A stretch of DNA of 64,000 nucleotides from JANRKF01 sp964518725. Lineage in GTDB: Bacteria; Pseudomonadota; Alphaproteobacteria; Rickettsiales; SXRF01. A program made the position numbers and the translations under genes. Below the pieces are notes generated by a model. It did not search any database. It worked only from the letters and a program-made list of their open reading frames with translations, and was not told the DNA's origin. The stretch covers positions 14,801 through 78,800 of the forward strand of contig CAZFKP010000009.1 of the NCBI GenBank assembly GCA_964518725.1, written 5' to 3'. Positions 7,086 to 15,914 of the stretch are shown one piece after another (within the stretch, counting starts at the first letter, position 1; each line of letters starts with the position of its first letter).

Positions 7086-8192
7086 TTAGTCCAGCACCAT
7101 GTCATCGCGGTGGATGAGCACATCGCGCCCCTTGAAACCCAGAAGTGCCTCAAATTCACGGGAATGTTTACCGAGGATACGCGCCGCGTCCTCACTGTCA
7201 TAGGCAATGATGCCTTTGCCGAGCACGCGCCCTGCCACATCGGTGATCGCCACCGTATCGCCGCGTTCAAAATCGCCGGAAACCGCTTTTACCCCCGCCG
7301 GAAGCAGGCTTTTTCCCTGACCGAGCGCCTTGGCGGCACCAGCATCGACCACGACACTGCCCGCCAGGTGCATATCCCCGGCAATCCATTTCTGGCGCGC
7401 CGAAAGCGGATTGCCTTTGGCGACAAATCGCGTGTGTTTTCCGCCGGCGATGAGCGCGGCAAGCGGATTTAATGCCTCGCCCTTGGCGATCACCATGCTG
7501 CACCCAGCCGCAACCGCAATCTTCGCCGCCGCAAGCTTGGTCACCATGCCGCCGGAACCGGCATCGCTGCCAGCGCCTCCCGCCATCGCCTCGATCTCCG
7601 GCGTGATTGCCGCTACGGTTTCAATGAACGCAGCGGTGTTGTTTTTGCGCGGATCAGCGCTGTACAACCCGTCAATATCCGAAAACAGGAGGAGTAATTC
7701 CGCGCCGGCCATCTGCGCCACACGGGCGGAGAGCCGGTCATTATCGCCGAAACGGATTTCAGCGGTGGCCACCGTATCATTTTCATTGATGACGGGAATA
7801 ACGCGTGGATTGGCAAGCAGCGTATCGAGCGTATTGCGCGCATTCAGGTAACGCCGCCGGTTGGAGCTGTCATCGGCCGTAAGCAGTACCAATGCCGGAG
7901 AAGCGGCATCGCCGAATGCTTCACTCCACGCGGCAAGAAGCGGCGCCTGCCCGCACGCCGCGGCCGCTTGTTTTTCTTCCAGCGCCAGCACATTCGTGCC
8001 GTATCCCATTACCCGGCGGCCAACACCTACTGCCCCGGAGGTCACCACAATCACTTCCTTGCCCTGAGCTTTGAGCGCCATGATATCGGCCGCAAGTGAA
8101 GCAAGCCATTCTTTACGTACGCACCCGCCTTCGCCGATGATGAGCGACGAACCAACCTTGATTACAATGCGTTTGTATGACGATAATTCCAT
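7086..8192 (-). CDS. proB: Glutamate 5-kinase
   Basis: First committed step of proline synthesis, phosphorylating the gamma-carboxyl of glutamate; it acts with ProA because the product is labile. The 368-aa protein has an amino acid kinase domain (KVGSSLIIGEGG at the start, VVTSGAVGVGRRVMG, and INENDTVATAEIRFGDNDRLSARVA) and a C-terminal PUA domain from about residue 275 (AGSVVVDAGAAKAL through LGKGIIAYDS). It is the first gene of the proB-proA-nadD operon. It is divergent from nhaA with 79 bases between the starts, which must hold both promoters. Confidence 0.98.
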   Translation of the reverse strand: MELSSYKRIVIKVGSSLIIGEGGCVRKEWLASLAADIMALKAQGKEVIVVTSGAVGVGRRVMGYGTNVLALEEKQAAAACGQAPLLAAWSEAFGDAASPALVLLTADDSSNRRRYLNARNTLDTLLANPRVIPVINENDTVATAEIRFGDNDRLSARVAQMAGAELLLLFSDIDGLYSADPRKNNTAAFIETVAAITPEIEAMAGGAGSDAGSGGMVTKLAAAKIAVAAGCSMVIAKGEALNPLAALIAGGKHTRFVAKGNPLSARQKWIAGDMHLAGSVVVDAGAAKALGQGKSLLPAGVKAVSGDFERGDTVAITDVAGRVLGKGIIAYDSEDAARILGKHSREFEALLGFKGRDVLIHRDDMVLD

Positions 8193-8271
8193 GCGGCAAG
8201 TATGCTCATAAACATATGCGGTTTCTAGTATTTTCTTGCATTGCGTGACGGGTTTGGTCTAGGATGCGACC

Positions 8272-9459
8272 ATGGTGACGAGTACAATAGTTTCCCTCCC
8301 GCGCCGCCTGACCAAATTCTTGCATGCGGAATCGACCGGCGGCGTGATCATGATTTTCTCCGCCCTGGTCGCCCTGATGGTCGCCAACGGCAGCACCGCC
8401 GAGTGGTACCGGCAGCTGGTGGCGATGCCGATTGGAATTTCCGTGGGCGATACGGCTATTAGCTGGCCGCTCGATCATTGGGTAAAAGACGTGCTGATGG
8501 TATTTTTCTTCCTGCTGATCGGCATGGAACTCAAGCGCGAAATGGTCGAGGGTGTGCTTTCCAATAAAAAAACGATTTTGTTGCCACTTGCGGCTGCCGT
8601 CGGCGGCATGGCCGTACCGGCGCTGATTTTCCTATCCATCAACTGGCAACTGCCGGAACACTGGAATGGCTGGGCGATTCCTTCGGCAACGGATATTGCC
8701 TTTGCGGTTTGCGTGCTGACGTTGGTGGGGAAGTCCGTTCCGCCTGCGCTTAAAATCTTCCTGCTGGCGGTCGCGATTTTCGATGATCTGGGCGCCATCC
8801 TCGTGATTGCTTTTTTTTATAACACCGGCCTGGCCATCGCGCCGCTCATGTTTTCCATCATCATCGTCGGGATATTGTGGCTGCTCAACCGCATACGGGT
8901 CATGGCGATATTGCCGTATATTATTGTCGGTATTGTGCTGTGGTTCGGGCTGCATGATGCAGGCATCCACACGACACTCGCCGGGGTGATTGTCGGGCTG
9001 GCGATTCCCCTGCGTAATCCCAACGACTTGTCGCATTCACCGCTTGCCCGGTTCATGCATTTCCTCCACCCGTGGGTTGCATTTTTTATCCTGCCCGTCT
9101 TCGCCTTCACCGCATCGGGGGTCAACCTTTCCGGCCTGAGCGTGGATGCGCTGCTTTCGCCCCTGCCCCTGTCGGTGGCGATGGGATTGTTCCTCGGCAA
9201 GCAGATCGGGATTTTTGGGGTCACCTGGCTGCTGGTGGCGCTCGGCGCATCACCCCTGCCGCAAGGCACCAGTTGGCGGCACCTCTACGGCGTGTCGGTC
9301 ATTGCCGGAATCGGATTCACCATGAGCCTGTTCATCGGCATGCTGGCGTTCAGCAACCCGCTACTACAGGAAGAAGTCAAACTCGGTGTGATCGGCGGAT
9401 CGCTGCTGGCAACCTTGTGGGGATGGGTCGTGCTTCGCGGGGCGAAAACATCAGGATAG
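8272..9459 (+). CDS. nhaA: Na+/H+ antiporter NhaA
   Basis: Inner-membrane antiporter exporting Na+ (or Li+) in exchange for protons, used for pH and salt balance. The 395-aa protein has about twelve hydrophobic segments. The essential acidic residues are present: Asp141 in SATDIAFA (E. coli Asp133) and the pair Asp171-Asp172 in AIFDDLGAI (E. coli Asp163-164). LIGMELKREMVEG and GIGFTMSLFIGMLAF are also family marks. The start at 8272 follows an AGGATG sequence. The last nine bases overlap the convergent small membrane-protein gene. Confidence 0.98.
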   Translation: MVTSTIVSLPRRLTKFLHAESTGGVIMIFSALVALMVANGSTAEWYRQLVAMPIGISVGDTAISWPLDHWVKDVLMVFFFLLIGMELKREMVEGVLSNKKTILLPLAAAVGGMAVPALIFLSINWQLPEHWNGWAIPSATDIAFAVCVLTLVGKSVPPALKIFLLAVAIFDDLGAILVIAFFYNTGLAIAPLMFSIIIVGILWLLNRIRVMAILPYIIVGIVLWFGLHDAGIHTTLAGVIVGLAIPLRNPNDLSHSPLARFMHFLHPWVAFFILPVFAFTASGVNLSGLSVDALLSPLPLSVAMGLFLGKQIGIFGVTWLLVALGASPLPQGTSWRHLYGVSVIAGIGFTMSLFIGMLAFSNPLLQEEVKLGVIGGSLLATLWGWVVLRGAKTSG

Positions 9460-9855
9460 TTGCGCCCCAGGCGAAGCGGCAACGGCCGCACGGCGTTCAT
9501 CTTCCTGCGTGCGAAAATAGCCCGCCACTACTTCCTTTTCAGGCGCGAGAGCATGCTGACAGCAGGGGGCGTCAGGCTCATTGAGATGCGCGTCGAGCTT
9601 CGCCTGAGCAGCGGTAGCTTTCTTTGACGTACCATCAACCTTATCGAAGAAAGACGAGACGGTGGCTTGAATCGCGCCGAACGCAGCAAAGAAACTGCCC
9701 AGCCACAATGGCTGAGAGTTAAACCCCAAGGTAGCAGCCGCAGCGGCCACATCAGGCGCAAAGCCAAGCGCTACAGTGATCGCAGGCGCCACCACCGCAA
9801 GCAACGCGCCCACGGCAAACATGACAGCAGCAGTTTTTGCTATTTTCCAAACCAT
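9451..9855 (-). CDS. Small hypothetical membrane protein
   Basis: A 134-aa protein I do not recognise. It has two hydrophobic segments near the N-terminus (about residues 8-32 and 48-66), then a charged, Ala-rich cytoplasmic or periplasmic tail with a paired cysteine (DAPCCQH) near residue 97. An AGAGG ribosome site stands about 9 bases before the ATG. It overlaps the 3' end of nhaA by nine bases and is divergent from ettA. The good ribosome site and plausible membrane topology argue for a real gene; the function is unknown. Confidence 0.65.
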   Translation of the reverse strand: MVWKIAKTAAVMFAVGALLAVVAPAITVALGFAPDVAAAAATLGFNSQPLWLGSFFAAFGAIQATVSSFFDKVDGTSKKATAAQAKLDAHLNEPDAPCCQHALAPEKEVVAGYFRTQEDERRAAVAASPGAQLS

Positions 9856-9978
9856 AAAACGAAGCCTCTTGCCTTTTCTCTATCTTATACGGTAAATGAT
9901 TCCGGACGTGAAATCATGTTAAAACTTTGTGAAACCGCAGTTTCAGCACAGATTTAATCGTTATATTAGGGAAAAACA

Positions 9979-11637
9979 ATGGCCTCCTACCAATATGTCT
10001 ATGTGATGAAAGACCTCTCCAAAGCCTATCCGGGTGGGAAAAAGGTGCTGGAGGGAATTTACCTGTCGTTTTTGCCGGGCGTGAAAATCGGCGTGCTGGG
10101 GCCGAACGGCTCGGGTAAATCGACGCTGCTCAAAATCATGGCGGGGCTGGATAAGGAATATAATGGCGAAGCATGGGCAGCAGAAGGTGCGCGCGTGGGA
10201 TTCCTGCCGCAGGAGCCGCAGCTTGACCCTAAACTCGATGTAATGGGCAACATCATGGGCGCGCTCGCCGAGCGTAAAGCGTTGGTCGACCGCTATAATG
10301 AACTAATGGCGAACTACGATGATGCGAATGCCGACGAAGCCGCAAAACTGCAAGACCAGATTGATGCCACCAATAGCTGGGATCTCGAGCGCGAGATCGA
10401 AATCGCGATGGATGCGCTGCGCTGCCCGCCGAGGGATGCGGATGTAACGAAAATTTCCGGCGGTGAAAAACGCCGCGTGGCACTGTGCAAATTGCTGCTG
10501 GAAAAACCTGATTTACTGCTGCTCGATGAACCGACCAACCATCTGGATGCGGAGTCGGTGGCGTGGCTGGAGCATTTCCTGAAGGAATATAAAGGCACGG
10601 TGGTGATGGTCACCCACGATCGTTACTTCCTCGATAATGTCACCGGCTGGATTCTCGAACTCGACCGCGGCACAGGCATTCCGTATGAAGGTAATTATTC
10701 GGAATATCTGACCCAGAAACAAAAACGCCTTGAGCAGGAAAAATCCGAAGAAGGTGCGCGCGCCAAGCGTATGGCAAGCGAGCTTGAGTGGATTCGCCAA
10801 GGTGCAAAAGCCCGTCAGGCCAAATCCAAAGCGCGTATTGCGGCTTATGAAGCGATGGTGGCGCAAGAGCAAAAAGCCCAAGTGGGTGTCGCACAAATCG
10901 TCATCCCCCCTGCCCCACGCCTCGGTCAGAATGTCATTCAGGCGGAAGGAATTTCCAAAGGCTTTGGCGATAAATTGCTCATTGATAACCTCACTTTCTC
11001 GCTGCCACCGGGCGGCATCGTGGGTATTGTGGGGCCGAACGGTGCGGGAAAAACCACCTTGTTCAAGATGATCACCGGCAATGAAAAACCTGATTCCGGC
11101 ACGTTCAAAGTCGGCGAATCGGTGGTGCTCGGCTATGTCGACCAGTCGCGCGATTCGCTCGATGACAAGAAATCGGTATGGGAAGAAATCTCCGGCGGCG
11201 ATGAGGAAATTTATCTCGGGAAAAAACTGGTGAAATCGCGCGCCTATTGCTCAAGCTTCAACTTCAAAGGCAGCGACCAGCAGAAGAAAGTCGGCGTGCT
11301 TTCCGGCGGTGAGCGCAACCGCGTGCATCTAGCAAAAATGCTACGCAAGGAAGCGAACGTATTGCTGCTCGACGAACCGACCAACGACCTCGACGTGGAA
11401 ACCTTGCGCGCGCTGGAAGATGCGCTTTCCGATTTCTCCGGCTGTGCTGTCATCATCTCGCACGACCGCTGGTTCTTAGACCGCATCGCCACCCACATCC
11501 TCGCCTTCGAGGGCGATTCCCATGTGGAATGGTTCGAGGGCAACTATGAGGCTTACGAGAATGATTTGAAGCGCCGCTTAGGTGTCGATACGCTCGTGCC
11601 GCAGAAGGTGAAATATCGGCCGATTACGCGGGGGTAA
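9979..11637 (+). CDS. ettA: Energy-dependent translational throttle protein EttA (ABC-F ATPase)
   Basis: ABC-F family ATPase that binds the ribosomal E site and gates entry of the initiation complex into elongation according to the ATP/ADP ratio. The 552-aa protein is close to E. coli EttA (555 aa). Two ABC domains are visible: Walker A GPNGSGKST and GPNGAGKTT, signatures ISGGEKRRVALCK and LSGGERNRVHLAK, Walker B LLLLDEPTNHLD and VLLLDEPTNDLD. Between them are the arm and the charged linker (QKQKRLEQEKSEEGARAKRM). There is no membrane domain, so this is not a transporter. The ribosome site is AGGG before ATG 9979. It overlaps the convergent gltX by 14 bases. Confidence 0.97.
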   Translation: MASYQYVYVMKDLSKAYPGGKKVLEGIYLSFLPGVKIGVLGPNGSGKSTLLKIMAGLDKEYNGEAWAAEGARVGFLPQEPQLDPKLDVMGNIMGALAERKALVDRYNELMANYDDANADEAAKLQDQIDATNSWDLEREIEIAMDALRCPPRDADVTKISGGEKRRVALCKLLLEKPDLLLLDEPTNHLDAESVAWLEHFLKEYKGTVVMVTHDRYFLDNVTGWILELDRGTGIPYEGNYSEYLTQKQKRLEQEKSEEGARAKRMASELEWIRQGAKARQAKSKARIAAYEAMVAQEQKAQVGVAQIVIPPAPRLGQNVIQAEGISKGFGDKLLIDNLTFSLPPGGIVGIVGPNGAGKTTLFKMITGNEKPDSGTFKVGESVVLGYVDQSRDSLDDKKSVWEEISGGDEEIYLGKKLVKSRAYCSSFNFKGSDQQKKVGVLSGGERNRVHLAKMLRKEANVLLLDEPTNDLDVETLRALEDALSDFSGCAVIISHDRWFLDRIATHILAFEGDSHVEWFEGNYEAYENDLKRRLGVDTLVPQKVKYRPITRG

Positions 11638-12940
11638 TTCTTACGCCCAATAAGCGTGGTTTAATTTTTACCGCACCCAAGAGTGGAAGAAGTTTCTTCA
11701 TTTCCGGCCCGTGTTCCATACCCGTTAAAGCCTTACGAAGCGGCATAAACAACTCTTTCCCCTTACGCCCGGTTTGTTCTTTGATAATTGCGATCCATTG
11801 ATCGTAAGTATTTTCGTCCCATGGCTCAGGAGGAAGCAGCATAAGGGCTTTCTGCAAAAATCCCCTATCTTCATCTCCGAAATGCACATCAACATCTTTA
11901 TATACAATATTCCACCAGTCTTTGGCTTCGGAAATATTTTTTATGTTGGCACGAATGCTATTCCAAAATTCTTCCCCAAGATAACCAAGCTGCTCCTTTA
12001 CTGCACTATATGGCAAGTTATGCAGCAATTTCTCGTTCAGTTTTTCCAGTTCCGCTACATCATAATTCGCGGGTGCACGACCGAATTTCTTGAAATCAAA
12101 ACTTTCAACGAGCCTGCTTAAATCATCAAACGCTTCCACCGAATCAGATGTACCGATGCGCCCGAGCAGCGAATTAATCGCCATCGGCATGATGCCTGCC
12201 TCTCGCATCCCGCGGATGTCGTTGCCGCCTACGCGCTTGGAGAGCTCGCCGTCTTTGGTTTTGAGCAGCGCCATATGCGCGAACATCGGCACTTTGAAGC
12301 CGAGTGCTTCATATAATTGCACCTGCACCGCCGAGTTACTCACATGGTCTTCGCCGCGAATGACGTGGGTAATGTTGTAGTCACCATCGTCCACCACCGA
12401 GGCGAGTGTATATAAAGGCACGCCATCTTCGCGAATCAGTACCGGATCGCTCATATGGGTAGCTTTGAAGCGCGTTTCACCGCGAATCAGGTCATGCCAC
12501 AAAAGCTCGCCATCATTAAGCTGAAAGCGCCAATGCGGTTTGCGGTTTTTCTGTTCGTCGGTCACTTTTTGGCTGGCGCGATTATAAATCGGCGGGAGCC
12601 CACGCGCAGCGAGCTGTTTGCGCTGGATATCCAGCTCCTCGGGCGTTTCGTAACACGGATAAAGCCGGTCAGCCTTCATCAACTGCTCGATCGCTTCGTT
12701 ATAACGTACAAAGCGACTGGACTGGTTAAACGTCGAATCCCAATTAAGCCCCAGCCACGCCATGTCTTCCTTGATCGCAGCCTCATATTCCGTGCGCGAG
12801 CGCTCGAGATCCGTATCATCAATCCGCAGAATAAATTCGCCGCCCATTTTCCGCACAAACAGCCAGTTCACCAGCGCCGTGCGGACATTGCCAACGTGCA
12901 GGTAGCCAGTGGGGGACGGAGCAAAACGAGCGCGATTCAT
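11624..12940 (-). CDS. gltX: Glutamate--tRNA ligase (GluRS)
   Basis: Charges tRNA-Glu (and in many alphaproteobacteria tRNA-Gln, later amidated). The 438-aa protein starts MNRARFAPSPTGYLHVGNVRTA, the class I HIGH region as HVGN, and continues ILRIDDTDLERS. The second signature appears as GELSKRVGG, where the usual KLSKR Lys is Glu; such variation is known in the GltX2 type of lineages carrying two GluRS genes, so a second copy may exist elsewhere. Its codon use appears more AT-rich toward the C-terminal half than its neighbours. It is followed by nothing on this strand, since ettA converges with a 14-base overlap. Confidence 0.96.
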   Translation of the reverse strand: MNRARFAPSPTGYLHVGNVRTALVNWLFVRKMGGEFILRIDDTDLERSRTEYEAAIKEDMAWLGLNWDSTFNQSSRFVRYNEAIEQLMKADRLYPCYETPEELDIQRKQLAARGLPPIYNRASQKVTDEQKNRKPHWRFQLNDGELLWHDLIRGETRFKATHMSDPVLIREDGVPLYTLASVVDDGDYNITHVIRGEDHVSNSAVQVQLYEALGFKVPMFAHMALLKTKDGELSKRVGGNDIRGMREAGIMPMAINSLLGRIGTSDSVEAFDDLSRLVESFDFKKFGRAPANYDVAELEKLNEKLLHNLPYSAVKEQLGYLGEEFWNSIRANIKNISEAKDWWNIVYKDVDVHFGDEDRGFLQKALMLLPPEPWDENTYDQWIAIIKEQTGRKGKELFMPLRKALTGMEHGPEMKKLLPLLGAVKIKPRLLGVRITPA

Positions 12941-13021
12941 GGGCTAACAACCTTGAAAATATTAGAAAAACCATGCATATGCGCTCGCCGCACAAATTGC
13001 AATACTAATCCTACAAACCTG

Positions 13022-13050
13022 TTGACAGTGTGGGCATCCGTGCCTATATT
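13022..13050 (+). promoter_or_regulatory. Sigma-70-type promoter for rplU-rpmA
   Basis: TTGACA at 13022-13027, a 17-base spacer and TATATT at 13045-13050: a perfect -35 and a 5/6 -10 at the optimal distance. It lies 56 bases before the rplU start. The leader between contains a short hairpin (TTTACGC-GAGAA-GCGTGAA, about 13060-13078) that could take part in control of ribosomal protein synthesis. Confidence 0.8.
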
Positions 13051-13105
13051 GCCCGTCCCTTTACGCGAGAAGCGTGAATAAATAGTTAAAAATCAGGTGG
13101 TTGTT

Positions 13106-13393
13106 ATGTTTGCAGTGGTTCGCACAGGCGGAAAGCAATATAAAGTGGCCAGCGGCGATGTGGTCGCGGTCGAAAAACTCGAAGGCAATGTCGGCGATAA
13201 AGTCGAGCTTTCGGACGTGCTCATGGTCGGCAGCAAAATCGGCGCCGGCGCGAAAGTGCTCGCTGAAATCGTGAAACAGTTCCGCGACGAGAAGGTGATT
13301 ATCTTCAAAAAACGCCGCCGTCACAATTACCGCCGCAAAAAAGGTCATCGTCAATACCTGACCGAAATCAAAATCACTGACATTAAAGCATAA
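13106..13393 (+). CDS. rplU: 50S ribosomal protein L21
   Basis: Large-subunit protein that contacts 23S rRNA near L20. The 95-aa product begins MFAVVRTGGKQYKVASGD, the invariant L21 start, and includes IIFKKRRRHNYRRKKGHRQ, the basic rRNA-binding loop. ATG at 13106 is preceded by AGGTGG at good spacing; an in-frame GTG at 13097 would only add three residues. It is the first gene of the rplU-rpmA block, 19 bases before rpmA, under a near-consensus promoter at 13022-13050. Confidence 0.98.
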   Translation: MFAVVRTGGKQYKVASGDVVAVEKLEGNVGDKVELSDVLMVGSKIGAGAKVLAEIVKQFRDEKVIIFKKRRRHNYRRKKGHRQYLTEIKITDIKA

Positions 13394-13412
13394 GAGAAAT
13401 TAGGAGCACGCC

Positions 13413-13661
13413 ATGGCACATAAAAAAGCAGGTGGTTCATCACGTAACGGGCGCGATTCACGTGGCCGCCGTTTGGGCGTTAAAAAATTCGGTGGCGAGA
13501 CCGTCATTCCGGGCAACATCCTCGTCCGCCAGCGCGGCACGAAATTCTATCCCGGCGTAGGCGTCGATATGGGGCTTGACCATACACTGTTCGCCGTGGC
13601 CGAAGGCAAGGTGGTCTTTCGCGAAAAAACCGGGAAGATGACGGTTTCTGTCGTCGCGTAA
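13413..13661 (+). CDS. rpmA: 50S ribosomal protein L27
   Basis: Large-subunit protein whose N-terminus reaches the peptidyl transferase centre. The 82-aa product begins MAHKKAGGSSRNGRDSRGRR and contains LGVKKFGGETVIPGNILVRQ, both diagnostic. There is no N-terminal extension of the type removed by Prp protease in Firmicutes. It is preceded by AGGAG and follows rplU directly. The next gene, of unknown function, starts six bases after its stop. Confidence 0.98.
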   Translation: MAHKKAGGSSRNGRDSRGRRLGVKKFGGETVIPGNILVRQRGTKFYPGVGVDMGLDHTLFAVAEGKVVFREKTGKMTVSVVA

Positions 13662-13667
13662 GGTGTC

Positions 13668-14024
13668 ATGGCTTTGGATCGCGATTGGAAAAATTTCCCC
13701 GACAAAGCGCTGATGGGCGTCCATTTCCAAAAAGAGCAGGGCGCTGAGCTTATCTATTGGACATCCGCCAACCCCGATACAACTGCAGAGATGTGCGGAC
13801 GCCTTATCGCAGCTGAAATTCCCTACAGCCATAAGCCGCATTCAGTTTGGACTCCTAATCCATCGATGGAATCAACAAGCCCAGCGATTGGCAGCTCACA
13901 TGTGGTAGAGCGCCTGGAAATTGAAACCCGTCCAAACCTCGAAAAATTTGTGGCTGCCGGCGGTAAATTTGCAACCAGCATCCACTACGAGAGATCCGCC
14001 TCCCCCACAACGCTGACACGCTGA
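13668..14024 (+). CDS. Hypothetical protein between rpmA and obgE
   Basis: A 118-aa protein I do not recognise, placed where many alphaproteobacteria carry a GNAT acetyltransferase between rpmA and obgE. It begins MALDRDWKNFPDKALMGV and includes FQKEQGAELIYWTSANPD and VVERLEIETRPNLEKF; no acetyl-CoA binding motif is apparent. AAGGTG stands before the ATG at 13668, and the gene follows rpmA by six bases, so it is probably cotranscribed. It is soluble with no signal peptide. The composition is ordinary apart from a Ser/Thr/Pro-rich middle and tail. Confidence 0.7.
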   Translation: MALDRDWKNFPDKALMGVHFQKEQGAELIYWTSANPDTTAEMCGRLIAAEIPYSHKPHSVWTPNPSMESTSPAIGSSHVVERLEIETRPNLEKFVAAGGKFATSIHYERSASPTTLTR

Positions 14025-14075
14025 TTTCCCAGATGCCCGCTTGGAATCAGGCGGACACTATGATAAGCAGCTCTT

Positions 14076-15086
14076 ATGAAATTCCTTGATGAAGCAAAGA
14101 TTTATATTCGCAGCGGCGACGGCGGCAACGGCTGCGTGTCGTTCAGGCGCGAAAAATTCATTCCCGATGGTGGCCCCGATGGCGGCAATGGCGGGCGCGG
14201 CGGCGATGTGGTGGTCGAATGCATCGGCGGCCTCAATACGCTGATCGATTTCCGCTACCAGCAGCACTTCAAGGCAAAAAAAGGCCAGCACGGCATGGGC
14301 AGCAACTGCACCGGCCTGTCGGCGAATGATCTCATCATCCAGTTACCGCTCGGCACGCAGATCCTCGACGAAGACAAAGAAACCGTCATCGCCGACCTCA
14401 CACAGGTCGGCCAGCGTATCGTGCTCGCCGAAGGCGGCAAGGGCGGGCTGGGCAACCAGTGTTTTAAATCATCGACGAACCAGTCGCCGCGCCAATCAAC
14501 ACCGGGAATCGAAGGGCAGGAACGCTGGCTATGGCTACGGCTGAAACTCATGTCGGAAGCGGGATTGCTTGGGCTTCCGAATGCCGGGAAATCCACTTTC
14601 CTTGCAAGTGTGTCGCGTGCAAAACCGAAAATTGCCGATTATCCATTCACCACCCTCACCCCACAACTCGGCGTGGTTTATGTTGACCAGAAAGAATTTG
14701 TGCTGGCCGACATTCCCGGCCTTATCGAAGGCGCCTCGGAAGGCGTCGGACTTGGCACGCGCTTCCTTGGCCATGTCGAGCGCGCAGGTATCCTGCTGCA
14801 CCTGATCGACGGCACGCAGGAAGATGTGGTCACGGCCTACAAAACCATCCGCGCTGAACTTAAAGCCTATTCACCGGAACTTGCCAAAACCAAGGAGTTG
14901 TTAGCACTCAATAAATGTGACGCACTGCTGCCGGAAGAAATTGAAAAGAAATCCGCGCTGCTTAAAAAAGCAAGCAAGAAAAAAATCTGGCCGATTTCGG
15001 CGGCGACCGGCGACGGGGTGAAACCGCTGCTGCGCGAAATGATGAAAGCCGTGGAAAGCGCACGCCATACGGACAATGAAAAATGA
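14076..15086 (+). CDS. obgE: GTPase ObgE/CgtA
   Basis: Essential ribosome-associated GTPase for 50S assembly and stress response. The 336-aa protein has the glycine-rich Obg domain first (MKFLDEAKIYIRSGDGGNGCVSF begins it; GGPDGGNGGRGGDVV follows), then the GTPase domain from about residue 158: G1 GLPNAGKST, G3 DIPGLIEGA, G4 NKCD, G5 SAATG. It lacks the long acidic C-terminal tail of E. coli ObgE, as is common in alphaproteobacteria. Its stop overlaps the next start in ATGA, so the oxygenase gene is translationally coupled. Confidence 0.98.
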   Translation: MKFLDEAKIYIRSGDGGNGCVSFRREKFIPDGGPDGGNGGRGGDVVVECIGGLNTLIDFRYQQHFKAKKGQHGMGSNCTGLSANDLIIQLPLGTQILDEDKETVIADLTQVGQRIVLAEGGKGGLGNQCFKSSTNQSPRQSTPGIEGQERWLWLRLKLMSEAGLLGLPNAGKSTFLASVSRAKPKIADYPFTTLTPQLGVVYVDQKEFVLADIPGLIEGASEGVGLGTRFLGHVERAGILLHLIDGTQEDVVTAYKTIRAELKAYSPELAKTKELLALNKCDALLPEEIEKKSALLKKASKKKIWPISAATGDGVKPLLREMMKAVESARHTDNEK

Positions 15087-15907
15087 CCGCCAGCAGCCGA
15101 CGTGAAATTGCCGGTTTCATCGCAGCGCGGCTGGAACAGGAAATCGCAGCGTTTACTGAAGCCTATCGCGTTTCCGGTAGCATCCCACATATCGTTATCG
15201 ACCAGCTGCTGCCTGATTCTTTGGCAAATGCAATTGCCAACGCATTCCCACCGACTTCCGAGATGATCCAAAAATCGACCCTGCGCGAACGCAAATGCAT
15301 CTCATCGCAAATGAACCTGCATGCGCCTTTGGTTGAAGAAGCCCTGTTCGCATTCCATAACCCGCGCATTGTAGCACTGATCGAACGCATCACCGGGCAT
15401 ACGCCGCTGCATGCCGATCCGATGCTCTATGCTGGCGGCATTTCTAGCATGGAACATGGTGCTTTCCTCAACCCGCACATTGATAATTCGCACAACCGCA
15501 CCCGCACGCTGTGGCGTTCGCTGAACCTGCTCTATTATGTGTCACCCGGCTGGGAACTGGTGCATGGCGGCAATCTTGAACTCTGGCCGCATGGCATGAA
15601 GAAACCGCCAATCACGATTGCCAGTCGCTTTAACCGGCTGGTCATCATGGCAACTCACCACCACTCGCTACATTCCGTCAACCCGGTGAGGGCAAATGCA
15701 GCGCGCAACTGCATCTCAAATTATTATTTCTCGGAAACACCGATGCACCCCGAACAGCCGTTCCATATCACTGCCTTCCGCGGCCGCCCGGAACAACCGC
15801 TGCGCGACCTCATCCTGCGCGGCGACGCCGCCTTACGCACGGGATTGCGGCGGCTGAAAAGCGGCGGGTTTTTTAAAACCGGACATTGGTACGAGAAATC
15901 CCAATAG
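15083..15907 (+). CDS. 2-oxoglutarate/Fe(II)-dependent oxygenase (prolyl hydroxylase-like)
   Basis: A 274-aa protein with the double-stranded beta-helix iron site. His132 and Asp134 lie in NPHIDNSHNR, the distal His197 in HHHSLHSVNPV, and Arg208 is well placed to bind 2-oxoglutarate. GGNLELW between them is also typical of this Fe(II)/2OG superfamily (PF13640-like). It overlaps obgE by four bases (ATGA). A ribosomal-protein or translation-factor hydroxylase is possible given the rplU-rpmA-obgE neighbours, since such ribosomal oxygenases exist, but nothing in the sequence proves the substrate. Cytoplasmic, with no signal peptide. Confidence 0.85.
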   Translation: MTASSRREIAGFIAARLEQEIAAFTEAYRVSGSIPHIVIDQLLPDSLANAIANAFPPTSEMIQKSTLRERKCISSQMNLHAPLVEEALFAFHNPRIVALIERITGHTPLHADPMLYAGGISSMEHGAFLNPHIDNSHNRTRTLWRSLNLLYYVSPGWELVHGGNLELWPHGMKKPPITIASRFNRLVIMATHHHSLHSVNPVRANAARNCISNYYFSETPMHPEQPFHITAFRGRPEQPLRDLILRGDAALRTGLRRLKSGGFFKTGHWYEKSQ

Positions 15908-15914
15908 CACAGGC

